DNA of 28,087 bases from positions 1-28,087 of IMG/VR virus record IMGVR_UViG_3300024520_000399, one strand, 5' to 3'. The stretch's first letter is position 1. Each line of letters begins with the position of its first letter. The notes beneath the pieces are model-generated. The model did not search any database. It saw only the letters and a list, made by a program, of their open reading frames with translations, and was not told the origin of the DNA. Shown here piece after piece: positions 8,441 through 15,860 of the stretch. A program made the translations under genes and the position numbers. Source of the DNA: a virus.

Positions 8441-8950
8441 CTAGCCTAGATCCTTTATCTTAGCGGCCAATTTCTTTCTAATGACTGGCTTATCAGCTTT
8501 ACCATTAGACACTCTTTTATCTAAATTCTCTTCTGCCTGTTTATACCAGAACAACTCGTTATTCTCTGGTTTGCACTTCTCTAGGCACCTCTGAAGTTTA
8601 GCAACCTCTATAGCGTCTGGAGACTCTGAGTCTAACAACTCGTCTATCTCAGCGTTTAATGCCGTCATATGCTTCATTTTAATGTAGTTAGCAGGCATCA
8701 CTCCTTTCACCTTATCGGTGTCGATAGCTATTGTATCCCCATCGAAATAAAGTTGCTGGGCGTAATCATGTCCTTCAGGGAGAAGGGAGCTGTTGATAAT
8801 TTTAACGCTCATATCTGCCAAATGGTATGCCTTCTCGTGGTCAAGCTTGTCTTCATCAGTCAACATAACCCCAGAATTGAACCATTCTACACCGTGGATT
8901 ACATCGTCTTCATCATAGTAAACTCTAACTCTATCTTGTGTTTTTCCCAT
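8441..8950 (-). CDS. Uncharacterised structural-region protein
   Basis: 169 residues from the ATG at 8950, which has GGAG nine bases upstream and lies one base after the stop of the fibre gene; an upstream alternative start has no ribosome site. The N-terminal half (MGKTQDRVRVYYDEDDVIHG...) is beta-prone with an acidic loop. The C-terminal half is helical and charged, ending KKLAAKIKDLG. No catalytic motif or membrane segment. Placed between the fibre and acetyltransferase genes, it could be a fibre-assembly chaperone, but that is only positional inference. Confidence 0.65.
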   Translation of the reverse strand: MGKTQDRVRVYYDEDDVIHGVEWFNSGVMLTDEDKLDHEKAYHLADMSVKIINSSLLPEGHDYAQQLYFDGDTIAIDTDKVKGVMPANYIKMKHMTALNAEIDELLDSESPDAIEVAKLQRCLEKCKPENNELFWYKQAEENLDKRVSNGKADKPVIRKKLAAKIKDLG

Positions 8951-8951
8951 T

Positions 8952-10220
8952 TTATCTATCTCCAAAAATTGCAAATGAAAGCGAATATGCGGCTGCCCGT
9001 ATCGTCGCTGTGCTTAGATCGTAAGTGACTAGTGTTACCTGTGATCTTGTTGGGGTGCCGTAATTAGTAAAGACATCTGTTGAGCTGGCGTCAGCTTTGC
9101 CTGATGAAGCCAGAACACAATAAACTGTGTCAGCCATCTTGTTTGTACCCCAGGAGACTGTAACAGTCCCCCACCCAGCGGCTACAGCAGACACTGTATT
9201 GAAAGAGTCCAGAGTGGCTATGGTCGTTGCGGCTGTGATATTGTACATCGCCCAAATACTAGCACCTGACCTGTACACTAATTCATCAGAGGCTGGAGCG
9301 TCTATATCAGGTAACACCAACCCACCGTCTTCTCTAATCTCTACCACATCCGTACCAGAAGGATTTTGGCATGCGAAAGTAGTCCCAACCGCGTCCTGCC
9401 TAAGAGTTAAACACCTTGCCCCTGTAGCTGAAGTATTATCGTTGTGGAACTTAGCAAGGTTTCTTGCTGTAGCGTCCGAAGAATTAGACTTAAGATTAAT
9501 CAACGCCCCAGATGTTAAGGCATCTGCATCATCAATTTGAACCGCAACACCACTTGTTAACGTGTTGGCTTGTAAATCTATAACACCGCCAATTGTCGTA
9601 GCTTCAGAGTCTATGAATATTGATTTTGAATCCCCATTCATATCAATGGATAAAGCTGCTTGTGCTGCGTCTTGTATGATTTTTACTGCTGCAGTTCCTG
9701 ATGCCGAAGTATTGTCATTGTGGAACAGAGACATAGATCTCGTAGTGGCGTCGGATGAATTGCTGTAAATATGTAGCGCATTCGCCGTAGTTAAACCATC
9801 TGCAACAACTTTTATCCCATCTACTGTAGTCCCAGAATGCTCTAAAAACACTCCAAACCCATCACCGTTTTGGTCGATATTCACTGCCGTTTTATCGGCG
9901 GCCTGAATAACCTCAAATGCTGTTGCGCTAGATGCTAGAGCGCTGGTCTGCCTTACAGAAACTATCGTTCTAGCTCCTAGGTCGGCTGAGCTGCTGCTGA
10001 CCAAAAGAGCCTTTCCAGTAGTCAGACTGTCAGCAGTCAGTGTCAAACCAACAGTAGTAGTGACTGTGGAAGTCCAGGCAAACGCTGAAGCTGTGTCCAT
10101 GTTCGCATCATCTATATTCCCATTAACTAATGTATAAAGAGTGTTTTCGTTCGTGTTCACCTCTGTAGCGTCGGCCACTGTGCCGTTTGTAAACGTGAAT
10201 CCTCTTGTTACTAATCCCAT
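8952..10220 (-). CDS. Tail fibre/head fibre protein with internal repeats
   Basis: 422 residues, Ser/Thr/Ala/Asp-rich and beta-prone throughout. The N-terminus (MGLVTRGFTFTNGTVADATE) and the following NTNENTLYTLVNG are characteristic of phage fibre proteins. The body has three degenerate repeats of about 80-90 residues, starting near residues 74, 152 and 244. The last two share SNSSDATxRxxxxFHNDNTSA. The C-terminal 130 residues form a different domain, probably the tip. GGAG lies five bases before the ATG. Likely a trimeric fibre; the receptor is unknown. Confidence 0.72.
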   Translation of the reverse strand: MGLVTRGFTFTNGTVADATEVNTNENTLYTLVNGNIDDANMDTASAFAWTSTVTTTVGLTLTADSLTTGKALLVSSSSADLGARTIVSVRQTSALASSATAFEVIQAADKTAVNIDQNGDGFGVFLEHSGTTVDGIKVVADGLTTANALHIYSNSSDATTRSMSLFHNDNTSASGTAAVKIIQDAAQAALSIDMNGDSKSIFIDSEATTIGGVIDLQANTLTSGVAVQIDDADALTSGALINLKSNSSDATARNLAKFHNDNTSATGARCLTLRQDAVGTTFACQNPSGTDVVEIREDGGLVLPDIDAPASDELVYRSGASIWAMYNITAATTIATLDSFNTVSAVAAGWGTVTVSWGTNKMADTVYCVLASSGKADASSTDVFTNYGTPTRSQVTLVTYDLSTATIRAAAYSLSFAIFGDR

Positions 10221-10228
10221 ATCATCTC

Positions 10229-10495
10229 CTAAGTATTAAGGGTCCATGTCCCATTAATGTTCTGGTAAACCGAAGTATTCGCCCCGTTCACCCTATAATA
10301 CCAATCACCGTCTTGCCCACCTGTGGGGACTCCGATTCCTGCTGTGACCGCCAAATCCCCTATGTCCAAAAACTTCAGCTTACTCCAAACCTCTTGAGTC
10401 CAGATCTCCAACTCGTTCAGATACTCTTTTAACTGAGGAGCTTCTTCTAATACCCCCAAGTTAAGAGGGATCTCTGGTGGTCGTCTTAAACTCAT
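10229..10495 (-). CDS. Short fibre-like/tail needle-type protein
   Basis: 88 residues. An N-terminal Pro-rich part (MSLRRPPEIPLNLGVLEEAP) leads to a helix (QLKEYLNELEIWTQEVWSKL) and a small beta C-terminus, GxDGDWYYRVNG ending NGTWTLN. The GDWYYR...GTW pattern recurs at the ends of phage fibre or collagen-like proteins. The start overlaps the stop of the propeller-like gene upstream by ATGA. In position it corresponds to where P22-like phages place the tail needle, but the sequence does not prove that. Confidence 0.6.
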   Translation of the reverse strand: MSLRRPPEIPLNLGVLEEAPQLKEYLNELEIWTQEVWSKLKFLDIGDLAVTAGIGVPTGGQDGDWYYRVNGANTSVYQNINGTWTLNT

Positions 10496-12054
10496 ACGTC
10501 TACAAACTCCGGTTGTATTCCCAAGCTGGATACACTTATAACCAACTCGTTTATATTCAATGTCTGGCTAGCAGTGGTGTGCTCGATTAAAATCTGCATG
10601 AAACGGCCGATTAAACCTCTGTCATTATCAGGTGTCATTCTAAGCCTTGAGTAAATAGACGTGGATTTGACCCACTTCATTGTTCCCCAAAGCCCTGTTC
10701 CCCAAAGACCTCCCGCTATACTTATTGAAGCTGTACCAGTTGACCCGCCTGTCAAAAGAGTGACGTCTATATCAGACCCTGAAGCCTGAGTGGTCAACAT
10801 ATGGAAGTCGGCCAACAACTTAACCACTTCAACCGAACCAAACCCCAACCTCCCTGATTGCCAAATAGAAGAGATTGTATTCGCATCCTCATCTAGAAGA
10901 CCGAAATCCTGTCTTAGTGCGAACCCGTTGTAATCTCCGGTCACTAATAACTCTAATCCACTGGAGTCGAATACCGCCATAGAATTGGCGTTAATGCCAT
11001 CGTGCCGTAATATAGAACTTAGCTGGCGTCCTGTCTGGGAGTTGAACACATCATTCCGGTAGTCATAAAGAACTATAACGTCGCTCGTAGTCCCTGACCC
11101 TTCTATTAGGGAGAGCCAATACTGGCCTAGTGTTCTGTAGTTCCCGCTTGTTGCTTGATTGCCAGCAGAAAGATTCTTTGTCTTAAAGAGAGGGATGGCC
11201 GGCTCACCTAACTGGAGTAAGTTCTTAGAACCGTTAAACCCTTTAACAACACCGTCTTTAGCTAGGAAGATTAATATGTTCCCGTATCGTCTAGACTCAA
11301 CCTCTTGGAGAGAATACCCGCTGATACACCCCTCACCAGTAACAACTGTCTGTACGAATAAATCCCTATTGCTAGACCCGGAGATAGCGTAAATCCTTGT
11401 CTCTTGGAATACTATGACTCTATCGTTATAAACCGCTAGGCCTGTGATCTCCTCACCGTTATTCTGGAACCTAACTAAGTCGTTTGCTAAATCCCAACTC
11501 TCACCGTTTCTCAAAGCAGAGAAGTAAACTATATCCCCAATTGACACCCACAACTTATTCTTATGGACTACTTGGAACTTAAAATTCCCTGGAGGAGTCG
11601 CTAGTGCATTGGCGTTCCCTATCCCAGTCCATTTAATCGGAGGGTTCACTCCGTTACTTGCAATTATTACTTCGGCCACCGCTCCGTCTAGGAAAGTACT
11701 GAAAGTCCATTTAGATGTAGCGTCACTGGTTATAGTTACGGACCCGGTAATATCGTTCCACGTGGAACTATTTTCTCGAATCGCATCTCCACCTATCCCT
11801 ACTGTTTCCGATGAACCGTTTAATAAAGTCTGGTACATCCCCGTAATAGGTACCGGAGTAGTAGAGGTCTTCTCTTTGAAAGCGGTAGAGTTTAACTTAG
11901 TCGAACCTTTGCGTCTCTCTAATGCTTCATCAGTAATATTATAATTGGTCTCGTCAACACACTCCTTAGGATCGATTTCAATCTGATCGATGCGTTGGTT
12001 AATACCTAGGAACTTTCCGATACGAACGGTTGTGCTTGTTAACTCATCTCCCAT
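10492..12054 (-). CDS. P22 gp10-like tail stabilisation (hub) protein, propeller-type
   Basis: 520 residues. The N-terminal part, GKFLGINQRIDQIEIDPKE then NYNITDEALERRKGS, is the recurrent opening of phage head-closure/stabilisation proteins that form a beta-propeller. Repeated blade-like strands follow (for example VVHKNKLWVSIGDIVYFSA, then YNDRVIVFQETRIYAISG). Length is close to that of P22 gp10. It directly follows the adaptor gene, with the ATG sharing its first base with the adaptor stop codon region (12054). It probably closes the portal after packaging and carries the fibres. Assignment is by pattern and gene order. Confidence 0.72.
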   Translation of the reverse strand: MGDELTSTTVRIGKFLGINQRIDQIEIDPKECVDETNYNITDEALERRKGSTKLNSTAFKEKTSTTPVPITGMYQTLLNGSSETVGIGGDAIRENSSTWNDITGSVTITSDATSKWTFSTFLDGAVAEVIIASNGVNPPIKWTGIGNANALATPPGNFKFQVVHKNKLWVSIGDIVYFSALRNGESWDLANDLVRFQNNGEEITGLAVYNDRVIVFQETRIYAISGSSNRDLFVQTVVTGEGCISGYSLQEVESRRYGNILIFLAKDGVVKGFNGSKNLLQLGEPAIPLFKTKNLSAGNQATSGNYRTLGQYWLSLIEGSGTTSDVIVLYDYRNDVFNSQTGRQLSSILRHDGINANSMAVFDSSGLELLVTGDYNGFALRQDFGLLDEDANTISSIWQSGRLGFGSVEVVKLLADFHMLTTQASGSDIDVTLLTGGSTGTASISIAGGLWGTGLWGTMKWVKSTSIYSRLRMTPDNDRGLIGRFMQILIEHTTASQTLNINELVISVSSLGIQPEFVDV

Positions 12055-13013
12055 TAATTGGTCCTCGGAAAGTTAGAAGGGAAAACACCTAGGGGGATTG
12101 AGTCGTCTGAGTCAGACCCAACACTCCACACTGAACTCGGCTGAACATGGTCGTTCTTCATATCCTCAATCCTAAGTAAAAACTCCTGCAGTAAAGCACC
12201 CGCCATCTGGGGGTTGTTTAAATGATTGTAACATCTGTGTTTAGCGTAGAGCTCCGGCACATCATGGTATTGCTCTGGCAAAAGAGAGATGTCGTTATCA
12301 TTAACGATATTCTGCATCTTCATGGTGAAATCATAAGTAATCGTCTTCACACTGTCAGGGATGGAGAAGAGCTTAACTATAGGGTGGCTTATAGACCTTG
12401 AAGAAGCTGAAATTTCTACGTTGGTCACAACCCCTGCGTTACTCGTGCAAGTCACAGCCCCTACCGTAGCCGCACTCTTTGAGAGTGACATCACCTTGGC
12501 AAAAGACTTTGTAGAAGGGACTGAGGACGTTCCGTTCAACGTGACTGTCTCCTGGATGAACACATCACTAGAATCTCTTCCTTGTATCCGGATTAATTGG
12601 TTGTCTGAGACGCTGTCAGAAACAAACGTCAACACTGACGCTGATGTGGGCTGGTTCTGTACTGGGCTAAACCCCACCACTCTGTATATGTAAGAATCAC
12701 CCGTAGCCGTTGGGCCAGGCTCAAATGACCTGAAATACTGATCAGTCATATTGACGATCATCCGAGGGACTTCCTCGTCACGGAGCATGATTATCTTTGA
12801 AGTATCTACTAAAGGACTTAAGGCGTATTCGTCATTCTCTGAAGTTGTCGCAAAGGTGTAGTCGAACTGACGCAGCCAAAACCACCCGTGCTTAGGGGCT
12901 TTAGACGCAACTATCTTCTGGCCGGCGTTCAACCACCTCTTAATCGAGGTATCAATTACTGTGTTCGGGTGGCATTCAACATTAACATTCTCCACCATCT
13001 CCGCTAGGTTCAT
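12054..13013 (-). CDS. Head-tail adaptor protein (P22 gp4-like) with an inserted beta domain
   Basis: 319 residues. The start (MNLAEMVENVNVECHPNTVI, then IKRWLNAGQKIVASK) and the late motif LLPEQYHDVPELYAKHRCY are typical of phage head-to-tail adaptor proteins, with a helical bundle split between N- and C-terminal parts. Between about residues 110 and 215 there is a Ser/Thr/Val-rich beta region (QLIRIQGRDSSDVFIQETVT) that looks like an inserted Ig-like domain. The protein would attach to the portal as the first tail ring. Its start overlaps the upstream zinc-finger gene by 32 bases; AGGTGA lies just upstream of the ATG. Confidence 0.72.
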   Translation of the reverse strand: MNLAEMVENVNVECHPNTVIDTSIKRWLNAGQKIVASKAPKHGWFWLRQFDYTFATTSENDEYALSPLVDTSKIIMLRDEEVPRMIVNMTDQYFRSFEPGPTATGDSYIYRVVGFSPVQNQPTSASVLTFVSDSVSDNQLIRIQGRDSSDVFIQETVTLNGTSSVPSTKSFAKVMSLSKSAATVGAVTCTSNAGVVTNVEISASSRSISHPIVKLFSIPDSVKTITYDFTMKMQNIVNDNDISLLPEQYHDVPELYAKHRCYNHLNNPQMAGALLQEFLLRIEDMKNDHVQPSSVWSVGSDSDDSIPLGVFPSNFPRTN

Positions 13014-13296
13014 CTGTCACCTCTTCTTTAAAATCATAAACTGTTTCTTCAGCCTCTTTAGGCTTACAGGTCTTGACGTGCTCTTTAATGACTTCTTCGT
13101 CTTCACTCGATTCGTCGCACAAGTTGCACTTAAAAACTAAAGGCGCTTTAACCTCTTTAACCTCTGTGGCCGACTTATCTACCGTGCCATCTTCGTTCTC
13201 TACCCAAAGCGGGTTCCAATACTCATAGCCTCTAGAGTTTCTTGGGGCCAAATCTTCCTCACTAGGATTCTTAATGTAATCTAACTTTACTGCCAT
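12982..13296 (-). CDS. Small protein with a CxxC...HxxxC zinc-finger motif
   Basis: 104 residues, acidic. C57 and C60 (FKCNLC) and H73 and C77 (KEHVKTC) form a C2HC zinc-finger-like pattern with a 12-residue spacer. The N-terminus contains a run of aromatic residues (GYEYWNPLW) and the C-terminus is Glu-rich. It lies between the capsid genes and the head-tail adaptor and overlaps the adaptor start. Many head-tail regions carry a small connector or sheet-like protein at this position. A nucleic-acid or protein contact role is possible; it is not a recognised family to me. Confidence 0.65.
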   Translation of the reverse strand: MAVKLDYIKNPSEEDLAPRNSRGYEYWNPLWVENEDGTVDKSATEVKEVKAPLVFKCNLCDESSEDEEVIKEHVKTCKPKEAEETVYDFKEEVTDEPSGDGGEC

Positions 13297-13318
13297 AAAC
13301 TACCTCTTAGTTATGTGT

Positions 13319-13345
13319 TGAAAAGAAGGGCAGAGGCTATTGCCC
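13319..13345 (-). terminator. Candidate rho-independent terminator after the capsid/decoration genes
   Basis: On the minus strand GGGCA (13345-13341) and TGCCC (13332-13328) form a stem around an eight-base loop, followed by TTCTTTT. It lies just after the decoration-type gene that ends at 13360. The stem is short, so this may only partly reduce read-through into the tail genes. Confidence 0.4.
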
Positions 13346-13359
13346 CCACCCTCAAAGTA

Positions 13360-14139
13360 TTAAATTGTTGTGGCTCCAATTTTCCAAGCTGGTCCGCAAA
13401 ACAAGTTAATCATTGCTTTACGTACTACTTGGTCACTGGCAACTGCTGCCATATTGTAACCGATTAGCATTTCGTTCTCTGCTCCAGCACCGTCTGTTAA
13501 TAGAGCGGTACCTGCAATCAACGACTCATCCGTAGGGAGAGCTGTTCCTGCTGCCACAATATCAACTGAAGGGTGGATGCCGTAGAATTGGACCCAACCA
13601 TAATCGTATTGATCTTGGTCAACCATTACTACACCGGCAACTTGCCCAACCTCGTCATTGGCTGCTGAATCTTCAACGGCCCAAGGGTAAACAACAACGA
13701 AATCATCGTTAACCGCTGGGGCTACGCTGAAAGCATCGTCTGTTGCTACTGTAATAGTAGTAGTGGTGTTAGCTACAATCAGGCCAATTTCTCCTTCAGG
13801 AGCCGCGCCTGCTGCACCAGCATCGTCAATACAAACTAAGTAACCACCAACATATATATCAGCAGTCAAACCAGTAGTTGTAATAACAGTGGTTGTTCCT
13901 GATGTAATGTTAGCAACTGACAAGTTTGCTTTGAACGATTGTACCTGGCCTGCAGTAGCGCCACTGGCTTGATCAAAACGAACATATTTGAACTTACGAA
14001 GTCCGAATTCATCCGTTAGATCTTCCCTAATCGCACCCAATTTTTCGAGTGCTGTTGTACTTGTAGTGTCAAGTTTTGTGTCCCAAGACTGCTGGTTCAA
14101 CCCACCTAACTTTAGTTTTGCATTTGTACTAATAGTCAT
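13360..14139 (-). CDS. Probable head decoration/structural protein
   Basis: 259 residues directly downstream of the major capsid gene. The first 50 residues look helical (MTISTNAKLKLGGLNQQSWD, then TALEKLGAIREDLTDEFGLR). The rest is Ala/Thr/Val-rich beta sequence with SGTTTVITTTGLTAD and an YGWVQFYGIHP segment, and no charged catalytic motif. Position next to the capsid gene and composition suggest a capsid-stabilising or decoration protein made in high amounts. The start is preceded by an AAAGGATCG Shine-Dalgarno region. Confidence 0.65.
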   Translation of the reverse strand: MTISTNAKLKLGGLNQQSWDTKLDTTSTTALEKLGAIREDLTDEFGLRKFKYVRFDQASGATAGQVQSFKANLSVANITSGTTTVITTTGLTADIYVGGYLVCIDDAGAAGAAPEGEIGLIVANTTTTITVATDDAFSVAPAVNDDFVVVYPWAVEDSAANDEVGQVAGVVMVDQDQYDYGWVQFYGIHPSVDIVAAGTALPTDESLIAGTALLTDGAGAENEMLIGYNMAAVASDQVVRKAMINLFCGPAWKIGATTI

Positions 14140-14153
14140 GATTCGATCCTTTC

Positions 14154-15101
14154 TTAAGCTGAGAAGCCTGATAGAACCCAGTTTGCTTCACGTCGAGATG
14201 TACCCATTTGGGCAAGTAGCTCGATTTTAGCAGACATGATGTTCTGGTTAGCTGGCTCGATAAACTTGCCAGTCACAAAGTTAACGTTCTCGTGGATGAA
14301 AAAATGAGTCCAACGAGTGTTAACACCATACATTCTATCAGCAGTAATGTTATCGTCGTAAATAACATCAACACCATGGAAACGTAGAGCCTCGAAACCT
14401 AACTCGGCTAGCTTTGCGTTTGTGAATTCAGCTCGGCCATTAGCCACTGACTCCAAACGTCCAAAGTTAGTTGTGTCGGTTACAATGAGGTCTGTCTTAT
14501 CGGTTCCACGCTGTACTGTTCGCATGATTGTAGACATCTCTGTAAGTCCGTTTGAAGCGAAAGAACCAACAGAAGCGTTAGTAGCATTTCTCCAAAAAGA
14601 GTTAGTAGCAGAAGGAATCCCGCCCAATGAGTCATTGGTTGGATCTACTGCAATGATTGCCTCTAATCCCAACATCTCCTTGCCGGAAGTGCCGGTTCCA
14701 TCACCAAAGATCATCTCTGATACTTTGTTTTCAAGAGTTAGCTCTGCCTGCATGATTGTGGTGTCGATCAGATCGATTTCCTTAGAAGTTCCTGAGTTCT
14801 TTGCAGCTTCTACTTTCAAGTAGGTAGCTGGAGAAACAGTTTCCTTCCAATTGTACTCAGCAGCCGAAGGACCATCTTGAACACTAATATCGAACACTTC
14901 ACCACCGCTAATTGCTTGAGCGTTGCCGAACTTGTCCAATACCGGTAAAACAATAGATGTTCCGCCGTCTAATTTAATTGATCCCTTTTTCTTCATTAAA
15001 GCTAAAAAAGGAATGTGATTACTTACGTTATCCGCAAGCTTCTTACTGTAGTTCTGTAACGTCTGTGACGCTAGTCTGTCGAAATTTGGATTCGCTGACA
15101 T
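14154..15101 (-). CDS. Major capsid protein (HK97-fold type)
   Basis: 315 residues. Segments typical of a widespread phage capsid family are visible: FLALMKKKGSIKLDGGTSI near residue 32, AAEYNWKETVSPATYLKVEA near 84, LENKVSEMIFGDGTG near 125, and ILVTDTTNFGR-like DLIVTDTTNFGRLESV near 202, with LLAQMGTSRREANWV near the end. Length is normal for the family. It follows the scaffold gene and precedes the decoration gene, the usual order. AAAGG lies upstream of the ATG. This is the shell protein, assembled with the scaffold and portal. Confidence 0.88.
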   Translation of the reverse strand: MSANPNFDRLASQTLQNYSKKLADNVSNHIPFLALMKKKGSIKLDGGTSIVLPVLDKFGNAQAISGGEVFDISVQDGPSAAEYNWKETVSPATYLKVEAAKNSGTSKEIDLIDTTIMQAELTLENKVSEMIFGDGTGTSGKEMLGLEAIIAVDPTNDSLGGIPSATNSFWRNATNASVGSFASNGLTEMSTIMRTVQRGTDKTDLIVTDTTNFGRLESVANGRAEFTNAKLAELGFEALRFHGVDVIYDDNITADRMYGVNTRWTHFFIHENVNFVTGKFIEPANQNIMSAKIELLAQMGTSRREANWVLSGFSA

Positions 15102-15124
15102 GTTTTTTTACCTTTCAGCAATTC

Positions 15125-15859
15125 CTACAAACTGTTTTTAGCCTGTTCATAGGCTTCTCTAACAGTCTGGGCGTGGCCCTGTCCTGTGGACTGTGGTTGG
15201 GCGTTGGAAGCGGCTGCAGGTGTGTTGATCTGTTTCTGATTGATCTCAGCGTAGGCGGCATCTGTCGCTTTCTGCTGAATCTGCTGTGAGTTATTAGGGT
15301 TGGCTGCTGCCCATGCCTGTTCAAGAGTCAAGCTCTGTCCAGTCAAAGGGTTAGTAGCTAATCTTAAATCCATCACTGCATTCTTCATCTGACCAGTGGT
15401 CTTATCCACGTAATTGTGTTTGTCCCACTCTTCACCGTACTTTTGCTTCCCGTTACCCTCTTCTTGTCCATAGAGCATTTGGAATTGCATATTGTTAAAT
15501 TTAGACTCAAGAGCTTGGTTTTGCTGTTTCATCACCTGGGCACCCTCGTAACCAAACTGATCGACCAATTGCTGGTCGTTCATTTGGGACAGAGACTGCG
15601 CAACTTGCTGTGGCTGTTGGGTATAGCCCTGCTGTTGGTTTTGAGACTGCTGCTGATAAAATGCCTGCTGTTCCTCTTGGAAAGCTTTGACGTTATCAGC
15701 GTGTTCTTTAGTCTTCCTTGTGTAATCCGCCTGCATCATCTCACCAGATGACTGCTGTGCGGGTTCTGTCTGCGTGTCTGGAGATTGTTCTACTTGGGTT
15801 ATTCCGGCTTCTGCTTCTGCTTGGCCTGAGTCCTCTTGAGAGTTCTGTTCGTCACTCAT
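15125..15859 (-). CDS. Scaffolding protein
   Basis: 244 residues. The N-terminal 45 residues are acidic and Gln-rich, then comes the motif MMQADYTRKTKEHAD, which recurs in phage scaffold proteins, followed by a Gln-rich coiled-coil-like region (about 55-110) and a helical C-terminal region. There is no protease motif. It lies between portal and capsid genes, the expected position. It would form the internal core around which the capsid protein assembles and then leave. The start is one base past the portal stop codon. Confidence 0.8.
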   Translation of the reverse strand: MSDEQNSQEDSGQAEAEAGITQVEQSPDTQTEPAQQSSGEMMQADYTRKTKEHADNVKAFQEEQQAFYQQQSQNQQQGYTQQPQQVAQSLSQMNDQQLVDQFGYEGAQVMKQQNQALESKFNNMQFQMLYGQEEGNGKQKYGEEWDKHNYVDKTTGQMKNAVMDLRLATNPLTGQSLTLEQAWAAANPNNSQQIQQKATDAAYAEINQKQINTPAAASNAQPQSTGQGHAQTVREAYEQAKNSL

Positions 15860-15860
15860 A

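Noticed and set aside
15115-15324. Arg-rich minus-strand frame overlapping the scaffold gene
   Set aside because: It is a shadow of the Gln-rich scaffold frame, with no ribosome site.
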